From assembly GCF_029691405.1 (NCBI RefSeq), contig NZ_CP121467.1:1674001-1738000 (forward strand): a DNA stretch of 64,000 nucleotides. Reading direction: 5' to 3'. Source of the DNA: Streptococcus sp. D7B5 (lineage in GTDB: Bacteria > Bacillota > Bacilli > Lactobacillales > Streptococcaceae). Within the stretch, counting starts at the first letter, position 1; every line of letters starts with the position of its first letter. This document shows positions 15,341 through 26,566 of this stretch, one piece after another. The translations under genes were made by a program, and so were the position numbers. The notes beneath the pieces are model-generated. The model ran no database searches and was not told where the DNA came from. It saw only the letters and a list, made by a program, of their open reading frames with translations.

Positions 15341-16524
15341 ATATAAAAAATAGTAAGCATAAGTCCAATGAAGGCTAAAGCAATAGCAACATAAAAAGCT
15401 ACACTATAATTTCCATTATTAGCCATTGCCATTTGAACAGCGACCTTGGGAGCGAAAAATGCTGCTAAAGAATATCCAGTGAAGACGATACCGTAGTTGA
15501 CTCCTTGATTTGCAGGGCCATAATTTTCCATGACGATAGATGGGAAGACCCCCATAACACCACCAAAGCAGATACCAAGTCCTATAATTCCTAAGGTAAA
15601 CCCAAATTGACCAGGGACGATAGTTAGGGAGAATAAAGCTAGGACAATGACAGAATAGATAATCAATAAGGTCTTTGAACGGCCGATTTTATCAGAAAGT
15701 GATCCCCAGATAAAACGACCACTAGAGTTTGCGATTGAATAAAGAGAGACATAGAGAGCTGCAGTGCCTGCAGAGAGTCCAAACATTGATTGACCGATTG
15801 GTGATGCTTGAGAGGCAATCATCAAACCAGAAAAGGCGCCAACAAAGAACATGCTAATGATAATGTAAAACAGAGGACTTTGTAGCATTTGTTTCCAGTT
15901 TTTATTAGTAGGTCCTTGTTTGGTTGGGATAGGAGCTTTCCAGCCTGCTGGTTGGTAGCCGCTTGGAGCTGCCTTAATAAAGAAAATTGCACAGATGATA
16001 ACAACAATATAGACTAGCCCAATTGTACGAAAAGCAAAGAAGGCATCTTGTTTTTGAATGAGATTGCTCGCGACTGGAGAAGCGATGACTGCGGCAAATC
16101 CCATGCCACCTGTCAGAATTCCAGAGGCTAAGCCACGTTTATCAGGGAAGAGGCGAAGTGAATTGGAGAGGGCACCTGAATAGGCAAAACCTTGACCAAG
16201 CCCGGCCATTAATCCATAGGTCAAATAAAGCATGGCTGGTGAATTGGCATAGCCGGTTAAGTAAAATCCGCTAGCAAATAGAAGAGCGCCGAGGGCGATG
16301 GTCCATTTTACATAACCTTTGTCAACTAAATAACCTCCGAGAATCATGGGGATAGGGCCTATTGCAGAGTTGATAGCAAATGCTAACATAATATCAGACA
16401 TGGACCAGCCTGTTGAACTGCTAAGTGGTCCGGCAAAAACAGAAAAGGAATAGACGGCACCTGTACAAAGAAGAATGGCTGTAGACGCGACTAAAATCCT
16501 CCAACGATTGAATGTCTCTTTCAT
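15319..16524 (-). CDS. OFA-family major facilitator (oxalate:formate antiporter-like), 3' end altered by the element
   Basis: A 12-helix major facilitator of about 401 aa, in the oxalate/formate antiporter family; the true substrate is unknown. Typical MFS features are the helix 2-3 loop DKGYVKWT, helix 4 GLGQGFAYSG and the central loop with GSLSDKIGRSK. I start at 16524 (MKETFNRW) because AAGGAGG lies 7 bases before; the longer frame to 16623 would run through the promoter. After YMKN the last codons (SIKI, stop) are contributed by the end of the conjugative element, so a few native C-terminal residues have been replaced. Confidence 0.9.
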   Translation of the reverse strand: MKETFNRWRILVASTAILLCTGAVYSFSVFAGPLSSSTGWSMSDIMLAFAINSAIGPIPMILGGYLVDKGYVKWTIALGALLFASGFYLTGYANSPAMLYLTYGLMAGLGQGFAYSGALSNSLRLFPDKRGLASGILTGGMGFAAVIASPVASNLIQKQDAFFAFRTIGLVYIVVIICAIFFIKAAPSGYQPAGWKAPIPTKQGPTNKNWKQMLQSPLFYIIISMFFVGAFSGLMIASQASPIGQSMFGLSAGTAALYVSLYSIANSSGRFIWGSLSDKIGRSKTLLIIYSVIVLALFSLTIVPGQFGFTLGIIGLGICFGGVMGVFPSIVMENYGPANQGVNYGIVFTGYSLAAFFAPKVAVQMAMANNGNYSVAFYVAIALAFIGLMLTIFYMKNSIKI

Positions 16525-16561
16525 AAAAACATCCTCCTTAAATGTATATTTTTTCACCAAG

Positions 16562-16590
16562 ACTATATCATAGTTAAGGAAACCGGTCAA
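16562..16590 (-). promoter_or_regulatory. Promoter of the OFA transporter gene
   Basis: Minus strand -35 TTGACC (16585-16590), 17-base spacer, -10 TATAGT (16562-16567). Confidence 0.7.
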
Positions 16591-16680
16591 TAGTTTATGA
16601 AGATATTTTGTTAATTTTTTCACGAACTTGTACTAAAGTACGATAATCTGATAGAATAACACGGTCTTTATTATCAAGGA

Positions 16681-16708
16681 TTTACAAGATTTTCTAAAGT
16701 AGTATAAT
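16681..16708 (+). promoter_or_regulatory. Promoter of the FMN reductase / flavoprotein pair
   Basis: -35 TTTACA (16681-16686), 16-base spacer, -10 TATAAT (16703-16708). The gene starts at 16743 after GAAAGGGG. It is divergent from the transporter promoter, so the two units may share control. Confidence 0.65.
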
Positions 16709-16742
16709 GAAAGTAGATTAAATAAATGAAAGGGGTACCAAG

Positions 16743-17351
16743 ATGAAACTAGTTGCTATCGTTGGAACCAATTCAGATCGCTCAACCAATCGGAAACTCT
16801 TGAAATTTATGCAAAAGCACTTTTCGGATAAAGCCGACATTGAGGTATTGGAAATCAAACAATTGCCAGCCTTTAACGAACCTGAGGACAAGCAAGCGCC
16901 AGCTGAAGTTCAAGCTTTTTCAGAAAAAATTCTTGCTGCAGATGGTGTGATTATTTCAACACCTGAGTACAATCACACAATACCAGCACCTTTGGCCTCT
17001 GCTTTGGAGTGGATTGCTTATACCAGTCGTGCTTTGGTTAACAAACCAACGATGATTGTTGGTGCTTCTCTCGGTTTGCTTGGAACCTCTAGAGCGCAGG
17101 CACATTTACGCCAGATTTTAGATGCGCCGGAGCTTAAAGCGAGAGTTATGCCGGGTACAGAGTTCTTTCTAGGTCATTCTGAGCAAGTCCTAGATGATGA
17201 GTGTCATTTGAACAATCCTGAAAAGGTTGCAGAACTAGAAGAACATTTTTCAGAGTTTCAAAATTTTGTTGAACTAACAAAGGCTTTGGTCAAACCAGAA
17301 GATACAAATCGTAAGAAATCTTTCATTTGGGAAGAATGGTTGAAAGCATAA
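16743..17351 (+). CDS. NAD(P)H-dependent FMN reductase
   Basis: A 202-aa flavodoxin-fold FMN reductase (FMN_red family) that passes NAD(P)H electrons to [23 protein letters not shown] starts with the phosphate-binding loop, and [20 protein letters not shown] is the family motif around residues 76-95. It lies 25 bases before a larger protein whose first 190 residues are its paralogue (same [10 protein letters not shown] start and the [13 protein letters not shown] motif). The pair arose by duplication and probably serves one redox pathway. Confidence 0.92.
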   Translation: MKLVAIVGTNSDRSTNRKLLKFMQKHFSDKADIEVLEIKQLPAFNEPEDKQAPAEVQAFSEKILAADGVIISTPEYNHTIPAPLASALEWIAYTSRALVNKPTMIVGASLGLLGTSRAQAHLRQILDAPELKARVMPGTEFFLGHSEQVLDDECHLNNPEKVAELEEHFSEFQNFVELTKALVKPEDTNRKKSFIWEEWLKA

Positions 17352-17376
17352 GTATTTCAAGAAAGGAGAACAATCC

Positions 17377-19788
17377 ATGAAATTAGTAGCTATTGTTGGG
17401 ACTAATGCAAAAAAATCCTATAATCGCAACCTGTTGCAATTTATGAAAAGACATTTTGCTCAGAAAGCGGATATTGAGATTTTAGAGATAACAGATGTAC
17501 CAATGTTCAATGAAACAGATGATCAAACAGATACACCTATTATTCAGAAGTTTAATAAAGCTATTTCAGAAGCTGATGGTGTCATTATCTCGACACCCGA
17601 GCACAATCATACGATTCCATCAAGTTTGAATAGCTTGCTCGAGTGGTTGTCTTTTAACATTCATCCACTAGACGGAAAGCCGACAATGATTGTCGGAGCT
17701 TCCTACGATATTCAAGGTTCTTCACGTGCCCAACTTCATCTTCGTCAGATTTTGGATGCTCCTGGGGTAAATGCAACAGTTATGCCAGGTAGTGAGTTTT
17801 TACTTGGTCGAGCGCATCGAGCGTTTGATGACAATGGAGATTTGATTGATGAGCGAACCGTTGATTTCTTAGATAGTTGTTTTTATCGCTTCCTTCGCTT
17901 TGTATCTATTGCAAACCAACTAAACCTTCCTGAAGAAGTTCGCTTTGAACCGGGGACTTACCATGTTACAACTGAAGGCCATAATGGTAAATTGCCGATG
18001 GATGTCACGGTTTCTGAGGACCGTATTGAAAAAATTGAAATCGATTCTTCTGGAGAATCTTCAGGAATCGCAGATGTCGTCTTTACCCGTATTCCAGCAG
18101 AAATCATTGAGGGGCAAACATTAAATGTTGATGCGGTGTCAGGAGCTTCTGTGACTTCAAATGGTGTTTTAGATGGAGTTGCGCGTGCAGTCAAACAAGC
18201 CGGTGCAAATCCAGATGTTTTACGGAAGCGTTCAAAAGCGCCATCTGCCCTAGATAAAGAAGATAAGACCTATCAGGCAGATGTTGTCATCGTCGGAGGC
18301 GGAGGAGCTGGATTAGCTGCAGCGGCTGCAGTCTTACAAGCTGGTAAGAAGCCAATTGTTGTTGAGAAATTTCCTGCAATTGGAGGAAATACTGTTCGTG
18401 CAGGTGGTCCAATGAATGCACCAGATCCAGCATGGCAAGGAACCTTCGCAGCTCATCCAGGTGAGGCACATACGCTTCAAGAATTGATTGCGACAGATGA
18501 ATCAACGATTGATCCAGAATATCTAGAGGACTTTAGAGCCTTGAAAGTTGAGGTTGAGCAGTATTTGCAGGACCCGAGCTATTTGTTCGATTCTACCTTG
18601 CTCTATCGTATCCAAACCTATATCGGTGGGAAACGAAAAGATTTACAAGGGAATGAAATTCATGGCCAATACGATTTGGTTTCTGTTTTAACCGAACGGG
18701 CCCTAGAGTCTGTTCGTTGGTTGGAAGACATCGGCGTTGAATTTGTTCGTAGCGAAGTGACAATGCCAGTTGGAGCCCTTTGGCGTCGTGGCCATAAGCC
18801 GGTTCAACCAATGGGGTATGCCTTTATATCTGTCCTACAAAAATATGTTCTAGAACATGGTGGCAAGATTTTGACAGATTCTCCAGTTAAAGAATTGCTT
18901 GTAAAAGACGGGGCTGTCAAGGGTGTCAGAGCAGAAGGTCGAAATGGTCAAACCATCATTGTCAATGCAGATGCCGTTGTTCTAGCTTCTGGAGGATTTG
19001 GTGCCAATACAAAGATGCTACAAAAATACAATACCTACTGGACTGAAATTGCAGATGATATTGCTACATCTAATACACCAGCTGTAACAGGAGATGGTAT
19101 TCTTTTAGGGCAAAGTGTAGGTGCAGATTTAGTGGGTATGGGCTTTAGTCAAATGATGCCAGTATCCGATCCAGTGACAGGAGCTCTTTTCTCAGGACTT
19201 CAAGTTCCTCCAGCAAACTTCATCATGGTAAATACTGAAGGGAAGCGCTTTGTAGATGAGTACGGTAGCCGAGACAAGCTATCTCAAGCGGCGATTGATA
19301 ATGGAGGCTTGTTCTATCTAATCGCAGATGAACGTATCAAGGAAACAGCCTACAATACTAGCCAAGAAAAAATCGATGCCCAAGTTAAAGCAGGCACTCT
19401 TTACCGTGCAGATACGATAGAAGAGTTGGCTGTTCAGATTGGTATGAATCCAGAGGTGTTAGCAGATACAATCAAGAAGTATAACTCTTATGTGGATGCA
19501 GGATTCGACCCTGAATTTAACAAGGGTAGTTTTGATCTCAAGTGTGAGGTTGCGCCATTTTACGCAACACCGAGAAAACCAGCTGTTCACCATACAATGG
19601 GTGGACTCAAGATTGATACTTCAACACACGTTTTGAATGAAAACGGTCAGATTATCCCTGGTTTGTATGCTGCCGGAGAAGTCGCAGGTGGACTCCATGC
19701 AGGTAACCGTCTAGGAGGAAATTCGCTTACGGATATCTTTACTTTTGGACGTATTGCAGGTCAAACAGCTGTTAAAGAAAATTGTTAG
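17377..19788 (+). CDS. Three-domain flavinylated fumarate-reductase-like flavoprotein
   Basis: A soluble 803-aa reductase. Domain order: FMN reductase (about 1-190), FMN_bind (about 200-275) and FAD_binding_2, fumarate-reductase-like (about 290-800). In FMN_bind, SGASVT at about 253-258 fits the sequence where the ApbE transferase attaches FMN to Thr. The FAD domain has the dinucleotide motif [14 protein letters not shown], the HHTMGG active-site stretch and the C-terminal [11 protein letters not shown]. The same architecture is known from cytoplasmic NADH:fumarate and NADH:acrylate reductases, in which electrons flow from NADH through covalent FMN to FAD and the enoate. The substrate here is not determined. 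No signal peptide or haem motif (CxxCH) is seen. Confidence 0.9.
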   Translation: MKLVAIVGTNAKKSYNRNLLQFMKRHFAQKADIEILEITDVPMFNETDDQTDTPIIQKFNKAISEADGVIISTPEHNHTIPSSLNSLLEWLSFNIHPLDGKPTMIVGASYDIQGSSRAQLHLRQILDAPGVNATVMPGSEFLLGRAHRAFDDNGDLIDERTVDFLDSCFYRFLRFVSIANQLNLPEEVRFEPGTYHVTTEGHNGKLPMDVTVSEDRIEKIEIDSSGESSGIADVVFTRIPAEIIEGQTLNVDAVSGASVTSNGVLDGVARAVKQAGANPDVLRKRSKAPSALDKEDKTYQADVVIVGGGGAGLAAAAAVLQAGKKPIVVEKFPAIGGNTVRAGGPMNAPDPAWQGTFAAHPGEAHTLQELIATDESTIDPEYLEDFRALKVEVEQYLQDPSYLFDSTLLYRIQTYIGGKRKDLQGNEIHGQYDLVSVLTERALESVRWLEDIGVEFVRSEVTMPVGALWRRGHKPVQPMGYAFISVLQKYVLEHGGKILTDSPVKELLVKDGAVKGVRAEGRNGQTIIVNADAVVLASGGFGANTKMLQKYNTYWTEIADDIATSNTPAVTGDGILLGQSVGADLVGMGFSQMMPVSDPVTGALFSGLQVPPANFIMVNTEGKRFVDEYGSRDKLSQAAIDNGGLFYLIADERIKETAYNTSQEKIDAQVKAGTLYRADTIEELAVQIGMNPEVLADTIKKYNSYVDAGFDPEFNKGSFDLKCEVAPFYATPRKPAVHHTMGGLKIDTSTHVLNENGQIIPGLYAAGEVAGGLHAGNRLGGNSLTDIFTFGRIAGQTAVKENC

Positions 19789-19802
19789 TGATTGATTTAA
19801 AA

Positions 19803-19819
19803 ATTAAGGGAATTTTAAG
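19803..19819 (+). promoter_or_regulatory. CiaR binding repeat upstream of csRNA
   Basis: ATTAAG-GGAAT-TTTAAG fits the CiaR direct repeat (NTTAAG-N5-WTTAAG). A -10-like TATAGT follows at 19835-19840. Confidence 0.8.
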
Positions 19820-19845
19820 TCTCCTTGTGTATCATATAGTTATTA

Positions 19846-19940
19846 AATAAAGACCTCCTAACTTTATTTAATGAAATCCTAAACTTTTCTTTTTCATAAT
19901 AATCTCCCTAATGAAGCCACCCAATCAGGTGGCTTTTTTG
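19846..19940 (+). ncRNA. Cia-dependent small RNA (csRNA), first copy
   Basis: An intergenic RNA of about 95 nt. The 5' stem ATTAAATAAA/TTTATTTAAT exposes a loop with ACCTCC, an anti-Shine-Dalgarno sequence. The shared core TCATAATAATCTCCCT follows, then the terminator AAGCCACC-CAATCA-GGTGGCTT with TTTT (19913-19940). The CiaR repeat and -10 lie immediately upstream. csRNAs in pneumococcus repress targets such as comC by pairing with their ribosome sites (literature). The 5' end is approximate. Confidence 0.85.
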
Positions 19941-19966
19941 TTTGTGGCTTGGATTTTTGATATAAT
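19938..19966 (+). promoter_or_regulatory. ruvB promoter predicting a leaderless mRNA
   Basis: -35 TTGTTT (19938-19943), 17-base spacer, extended -10 TGATATAAT (19958-19966). The ATG of ruvB begins 6 bases after the -10, where transcription would start. Confidence 0.65.
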
Positions 19967-19972
19967 AGAGCC

Positions 19973-20971
19973 ATGAGTAGAATTTTAGACAATGAGATCA
20001 TGGGGGATGAGGAGTTAGTAGAACGTACCCTCCGTCCCCAATATTTACGTGAATATATCGGTCAGGATAAGGTCAAGGACCAGCTGCAAATCTTTATCGA
20101 GGCTGCCAAAATGCGGGATGAGGCACTGGACCATGTTCTTTTATTTGGTCCTCCAGGTCTCGGGAAAACAACCATGGCCTTTGTTATTGCCAATGAACTG
20201 GGAGTCAATCTCAAGCAAACGTCTGGTCCTGTTATCGAAAAAGCAGGGGATCTGGTAGCGATTTTGAATGATTTGGAGCCTGGAGACGTTCTCTTTATTG
20301 ACGAGATTCATCGCTTGCCCATGTCGGTGGAAGAGGTACTTTATAGTGCCATGGAGGACTTTTACATTGACATCATGATTGGGGCTGGAGAGGGCAGTCG
20401 CAGTGTCCATTTGGACTTGCCGCCTTTTACCTTGATTGGTGCGACGACACGTGCGGGGATGCTTTCTAATCCTCTACGAGCACGTTTTGGGATTACGGGT
20501 CATATGGAATACTATGCCCACGCTGACTTGACAGAGATTGTTGAGCGGACGGCAGATATTTTTGAGATGGAAATCACCCATGAGGCAGCTTCGGAGTTGG
20601 CCTTACGCAGTCGAGGAACTCCTCGTATCGCCAATCGTCTCCTCAAGCGCGTGCGCGACTTTGCCCAGATTATGGGGGATGGCTTGATTGATGATGTGAT
20701 TACGGATAAGGCTTTGACCATGCTGGATGTAGACCGTGAAGGTTTGGACTATGTAGACCAAAAAATCCTTCGCACCATGATTGAGATGTACGGTGGTGGT
20801 CCTGTCGGTTTAGGAACTCTTTCTGTTAATATTGCCGAGGAGCGTGAGACAGTCGAAGATATGTACGAACCTTACCTGATTCAGAAAGGTTTCATCATGC
20901 GAACTCGTTCTGGGCGGGTTGCAACGGCTAAGGCATATGAGCATTTAGGGTATGAATACAGTGAAAAATGA
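19973..20971 (+). CDS. ruvB: Holliday junction branch migration ATPase RuvB
   Basis: Hexameric AAA+ motor that, with RuvA, drives branch migration. 332 aa, full length. Walker A GPPGLGKT is at about 59-66, Walker B/DEIH (FIDEIHRL) at about 106-113, sensor 1 GATTRAG, and the C-terminal winged helix includes [11 protein letters not shown]. There is no ribosome site before the ATG, and the -10 lies 6 bases upstream, suggesting a leaderless message. Its 3' end overlaps the following nucleotidyltransferase gene by 20 bases. Confidence 0.98.
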   Translation: MSRILDNEIMGDEELVERTLRPQYLREYIGQDKVKDQLQIFIEAAKMRDEALDHVLLFGPPGLGKTTMAFVIANELGVNLKQTSGPVIEKAGDLVAILNDLEPGDVLFIDEIHRLPMSVEEVLYSAMEDFYIDIMIGAGEGSRSVHLDLPPFTLIGATTRAGMLSNPLRARFGITGHMEYYAHADLTEIVERTADIFEMEITHEAASELALRSRGTPRIANRLLKRVRDFAQIMGDGLIDDVITDKALTMLDVDREGLDYVDQKILRTMIEMYGGGPVGLGTLSVNIAEERETVEDMYEPYLIQKGFIMRTRSGRVATAKAYEHLGYEYSEK

Positions 20972-21536
20972 ACAAAAAATTCTAGATACTTTCAGAGAAA
21001 ATCCGGATATGATGACCATTTTGACCATCATTCGTGACCTTGATCTGAAAGACTCGTGGTTGGCAGCAGGTTCGGTCCGAAATTTCATCTGGAATCTCTT
21101 GTCAGACAAATCGCCTTTTGACCGTGAGACGGATGTGGATGTGATTTTCTTTGATCCAGATATTTCTTATGAGGAAACAGTATCCATAGAGAAAAAGCTG
21201 AGAGAAGATTTCCCTCAATATCATTGGGAGTTGAAAAATCAGGTCTATATGCATCTGCACAGTCCCCACACTGTGCCTTACACGAGTTCTTGTGATGCCA
21301 TGAGTAAATATCCGGAACAGTGTACGGCGATAGGACTCCGCTTGCATGCCGACGCAACTTTGGAGCTCTTTGTCCCCTATGGTATAGAGGATATTTTGAA
21401 CTTTCAGGTTTCCCCAACTCCTCATTTTTTAGAGAATGAGGACCGAATGAAGCTCTATCAAGAACGCTTGTCCAAGAAAAATTGGCAAGAAAAATGGAAA
21501 AATCTCACTTTTTCAAAAAACTTAAGAAAAATTTAA
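20952..21536 (+). CDS. Nucleotidyltransferase family protein (DUF925-like)
   Basis: 194 aa. A nucleotidyltransferase-like core has GSVRNFIWN and the acidic [10 protein letters not shown] motif (about residues 57-66). Its substrate is unknown. The ATG lies within ruvB, and the ruvB sequence GCATTTAGGGT provides only a weak ribosome site, so translation is probably coupled. Its last codons overlap the CiaR box of the second csRNA (21521-21537). Confidence 0.85.
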   Translation: MNTVKNEQKILDTFRENPDMMTILTIIRDLDLKDSWLAAGSVRNFIWNLLSDKSPFDRETDVDVIFFDPDISYEETVSIEKKLREDFPQYHWELKNQVYMHLHSPHTVPYTSSCDAMSKYPEQCTAIGLRLHADATLELFVPYGIEDILNFQVSPTPHFLENEDRMKLYQERLSKKNWQEKWKNLTFSKNLRKI

Positions 21537-21537
21537 G
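21521..21537 (+). promoter_or_regulatory. CiaR binding repeat of second csRNA, inside a gene's 3' end
   Basis: CTTAAG-AAAAA-TTTAAG. A -10 TATACT follows at 21548-21553. The repeat doubles as the last codons (LRKI, stop) of the nucleotidyltransferase gene. Confidence 0.8.
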
Positions 21538-21559
21538 TTAGGGACGGTATACTAGGTTC

Positions 21560-21652
21560 ATAAGTTAAGAGTAACTTAACTTAAACTCCTAAAACTTTTT
21601 CATAATAATCTCCCTATAAAATTAAGTCGCCCAATCAGGCGGCTTATTTTTT
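21560..21652 (+). ncRNA. Cia-dependent small RNA (csRNA), second copy
   Basis: About 93 nt. The 5' stem is AGTTAAG/CTTAACT with ACTCCT downstream, then the same core TCATAATAATCTCCCT as the copy at 19.9 kb. The terminator AAGTCGCC-CAATCA-GGCGGCTT ends in a T run (21624-21652). Compensatory changes between the two terminators (GCCACC/GGTGGC versus GTCGCC/GGCGGC) support a conserved structure. Confidence 0.85.
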
Positions 21653-21742
21653 GTCTGTACGGAGAGCTAATAACTTAGCAATAGAAGAAAATAGGGAAAT
21701 ATGGTATAATGAAACGATAGATTTTTGAATAGGAATAAGAAC

Positions 21743-22501
21743 ATGTTTGGATTTTTTAAGAAAGATAAAGCTGTAGAAGTCGAGGTTCCAACACAGGTTC
21801 CTGCTCATATTGGCATCATCATGGATGGGAATGGCCGTTGGGCTAAAAAACGGATGCAACCACGGGTTTTTGGTCATAAGGCGGGAATGGAAGCCCTTCA
21901 AAAGGTAACCAAGGCAGCTAACAAGATGGGAGTCAAGGTCATCACGGTTTATGCCTTTTCAACGGAAAATTGGACGCGCCCAGATCAAGAAGTCAAGTTT
22001 ATCATGAACTTGCCAGTCGAGTTTTATGATAACTATGTCCCTGAATTGCATGCAAATAACGTTAAGATTCAGATGATTGGGGAGACAGACCGTTTGCCTA
22101 AGCCGACTTTTGAAGCTTTGAAAAAAGCAGAGGAATTGACCAAGAACAATACGGGCTTGATTCTCAATTTTGCGCTTAACTATGGTGGCCGTGCTGAAAT
22201 TACGCAGGCTCTTAAGGGCTTGGCTCAAGATGTTCTAGATGCTAAAATCAACCCTGGTGACATCACAGAAGATATGATTGGGGACTATCTTTTCACGCAG
22301 CACCTGCCAAAGGATTTGCGGGATCCTGATTTGATTATCCGTACGAGTGGTGAGTTGCGTTTAAGTAATTTCTTGCCATGGCAAGCAGCCTATAGTGAGC
22401 TTTACTTTACGGATACCTTGTGGCCTGATTTTGATGAAGCCGCCTTGCAGGAAGCTATTGCTGCTTTTAACCATCGCAATCGCCGTTTTGGAGGAGTTTA
22501 G
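21743..22501 (+). CDS. uppS: Undecaprenyl diphosphate synthase
   Basis: Cis-prenyltransferase making the C55 lipid carrier for peptidoglycan, capsule and teichoic acid. 252 aa. The catalytic Asp is in IGIIMDGNGRWAKKR (about 23-37), and the C-terminal substrate motif is RTSGELRLSNFLPWQ. I start at ATG 21743 (MFGFFKKDK) with AGGAATAAG upstream; a TTG 18 bases earlier is possible but weaker. It heads the envelope block uppS-cdsA-rseP-proS with gaps of 8-17 bases. Confidence 0.97.
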   Translation: MFGFFKKDKAVEVEVPTQVPAHIGIIMDGNGRWAKKRMQPRVFGHKAGMEALQKVTKAANKMGVKVITVYAFSTENWTRPDQEVKFIMNLPVEFYDNYVPELHANNVKIQMIGETDRLPKPTFEALKKAEELTKNNTGLILNFALNYGGRAEITQALKGLAQDVLDAKINPGDITEDMIGDYLFTQHLPKDLRDPDLIIRTSGELRLSNFLPWQAAYSELYFTDTLWPDFDEAALQEAIAAFNHRNRRFGGV

Positions 22502-22509
22502 GAGAAGAT

Positions 22510-23313
22510 ATGACCAAGGATTTACAAAAGAGAACATTGTTTGCGGTATTGGCCCTGGCGATTTTCCTTCCAGTCTTGTTTGCGGGAGGGCTCTTGTTGC
22601 AGGTAGGGATTGGCTTGTTAGCAATGCTAGGCGTCCATGAACTCTTGCACATGAAGGGGCTAAAGACTATGACCATTGAGGGTGCCTTGACTCTTTTTGC
22701 GACCTTCGCTCTCACAGTTCCTTTAGAAAATTACCTAACTTTTTTGCCTGTTGATGGGAATGTAGTTGCCTATAGTGTTCTGATTACCATAATGCTAGGG
22801 ACAACCGTTTTCAGTAAAAGCTATACGATTGAAGATGCCGCTTTTCCAATTGCTGTGAGCTTTTATGTTGGTTTTGGCTTCAATGCCTTACTAGATGCTC
22901 GGGTGGCAGGTTTTGACAAGGTGCTTCTGGCTCTCTTTATCGTTTGGGCGACAGATAGCGCAGCCTACCTGACAGGGATGAATTTTGGTAAACATAAGTT
23001 GGCTCCGAGAGTTTCTCCTAATAAGAGTATTGAGGGATTTGTCGGGGGTATTCTAGGTGCGGTACTGATAACAGTGATTTTCATGTTAGTGGACAGCACA
23101 GTTGCTCTTCCTTATGGGATTTATAGAATGAGTCTCTTTGCTGCCTTCTTCAGTGTGGCAGGTCAGTTTGGTGACTTGATTGAGAGTGCCATGAAACGCC
23201 ATTTCGGTGTCAAGGATTCTGGAAAATTTATCCCTGGACATGGCGGTGTGTTGGATCGCTTTGACAGCATGCTGATTGTGTTTCCAATGATGCACTTATT
23301 TGGCCTGTTTTAA
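22510..23313 (+). CDS. cdsA: Phosphatidate cytidylyltransferase
   Basis: Makes CDP-diacylglycerol from CTP and phosphatidate at the membrane. 267 aa with about seven to eight transmembrane helices. The C-terminal signature KRHFGVKDSGKFIPGHGGVL followed by DRFDS is complete (about 230-255). It lies between uppS and the site-2 protease gene in the usual streptococcal order. Confidence 0.97.
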   Translation: MTKDLQKRTLFAVLALAIFLPVLFAGGLLLQVGIGLLAMLGVHELLHMKGLKTMTIEGALTLFATFALTVPLENYLTFLPVDGNVVAYSVLITIMLGTTVFSKSYTIEDAAFPIAVSFYVGFGFNALLDARVAGFDKVLLALFIVWATDSAAYLTGMNFGKHKLAPRVSPNKSIEGFVGGILGAVLITVIFMLVDSTVALPYGIYRMSLFAAFFSVAGQFGDLIESAMKRHFGVKDSGKFIPGHGGVLDRFDSMLIVFPMMHLFGLF

Positions 23314-23328
23314 AGAAAGGAATATTGA

Positions 23329-24585
23329 ATGATTGGATTGCTAACCTTTATCCTCGTTTTTGGGATTATTGTGGTGGTGCATGAGTTTGGACATTTTTAT
23401 TTTGCCAAGAAATCGGGCATTTTAGTTCGTGAATTTGCCATTGGTATGGGGCCCAAGATTTTTTCCCATATCGGTAAGGATGGCACTGCTTATACCATTC
23501 GAATCCTTCCTCTAGGAGGCTATGTTCGTATGGCAGGCTGGGGTGATGATGCGACAGAAATTAAGACAGGAACTCCGGTCAGTTTAACACTTGCTGATGA
23601 TGGTAAGGTCAAACGGATCAACCTCTCAGGGAAGAAACTGGATCAAACGGCTCTTCCTATGCAGGTAACCCAGTTTGACTTTGAAGACAAGCTCTTTATC
23701 AAGGGGTTGGTCTTGGAAGAAGAAAAGATTTTTGCAGTAGATCACGATGCAACGGTTGTTGAAGAAGACGGAACCGAAGTGCGCATCGCTCCTTTGGATG
23801 TACAGTATCAAAATGCTTCTATCTGGGGCAAGCTCATCACCAACTTTGCAGGTCCTATGAATAACTTTATCTTAGGTGTTGTTGTTTTTTGGATCTTGAT
23901 CTTTTTGCAGGGCGGTGTTAGAGATACTCAGACCAATCTCTTTCACGTCATGCCAGAGGGCGCTTTGGCTAAGGTGGGCGTAGCTGAGACAGCTCAAATC
24001 ACCAAGGTCGGCTCGCATGAGGTTAAGAATTGGCAAGACTTGACCCAGGCTGTGGAAGCAGATACCAAGGACAAGACAGCCCCGACCTTAGATGTGACCA
24101 TTTCCGAAAATGGTAGTGAAAAACAAGTCACGGTGACTCCAGAAGAGAATCAAGGACGTTATATTCTTGGGGTTCAACCGGGAGTCAAGTCAGACTTTCT
24201 ATCCATGTTTGTTGGTGGATTTACAACTGCAGCTGACTCAGGACTTCGTATCCTTTCGGCTCTGAAAAACTTGATTTTCCATCCAGATTTGAACAAACTC
24301 GGTGGTCCCGTTGCTATTTTTAAGGCAAGTAGCGATGCTGCTAAAAATGGAATTGAGAATGTCCTCTATTTCCTAGCCGTGATTTCCATCAATATCGGGA
24401 TTTTTAACTTGATTCCGATTCCGGCTTTGGATGGTGGAAAGATTGTGCTCAATATCCTAGAGGCTATCCGCCGGAAACCCCTTAAACAAGAAATTGAAAC
24501 CTATGTCACCATGGCTGGTGTAGTTATCATGGTTGTCTTGATGCTAGCTGTAACCTGGAATGACATTATGCGACTCTTCTTTTAG
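23329..24585 (+). CDS. rseP: RIP/site-2 metalloprotease (RseP/Eep)
   Basis: An intramembrane zinc protease of 418 aa. HEFGH at residues 18-22 lies in the first transmembrane helix, with a PDZ domain in the middle (about 190-290). The second metal motif [12 protein letters not shown] lies near 360-371. In streptococci and enterococci the orthologue (Eep) trims signal-peptide-derived pheromones and clears membrane remnants. AAAGGAA precedes the ATG. Confidence 0.96.
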   Translation: MIGLLTFILVFGIIVVVHEFGHFYFAKKSGILVREFAIGMGPKIFSHIGKDGTAYTIRILPLGGYVRMAGWGDDATEIKTGTPVSLTLADDGKVKRINLSGKKLDQTALPMQVTQFDFEDKLFIKGLVLEEEKIFAVDHDATVVEEDGTEVRIAPLDVQYQNASIWGKLITNFAGPMNNFILGVVVFWILIFLQGGVRDTQTNLFHVMPEGALAKVGVAETAQITKVGSHEVKNWQDLTQAVEADTKDKTAPTLDVTISENGSEKQVTVTPEENQGRYILGVQPGVKSDFLSMFVGGFTTAADSGLRILSALKNLIFHPDLNKLGGPVAIFKASSDAAKNGIENVLYFLAVISINIGIFNLIPIPALDGGKIVLNILEAIRRKPLKQEIETYVTMAGVVIMVVLMLAVTWNDIMRLFF

Positions 24586-24589
24586 ATAA

Positions 24590-26455
<1,866 letters not shown>

Positions 26456-26470
26456 AAACTATAATCAGAA

Positions 26471-26515
26471 GAAAAACAAGGCAAAAATGTAACTAGTTTT
26501 TACCTTGTTTTTTCT
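26471..26515 (+). terminator. Terminator after proS
   Basis: AACAAGGCAAAAA pairs with TTTTTACCTTGTT across a short loop, followed by a T run. Confidence 0.75.
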
Positions 26516-26566
26516 ATATAATAAGACTGAATAGACACATAAAATATCAACAAAAGAGGTATAAGT

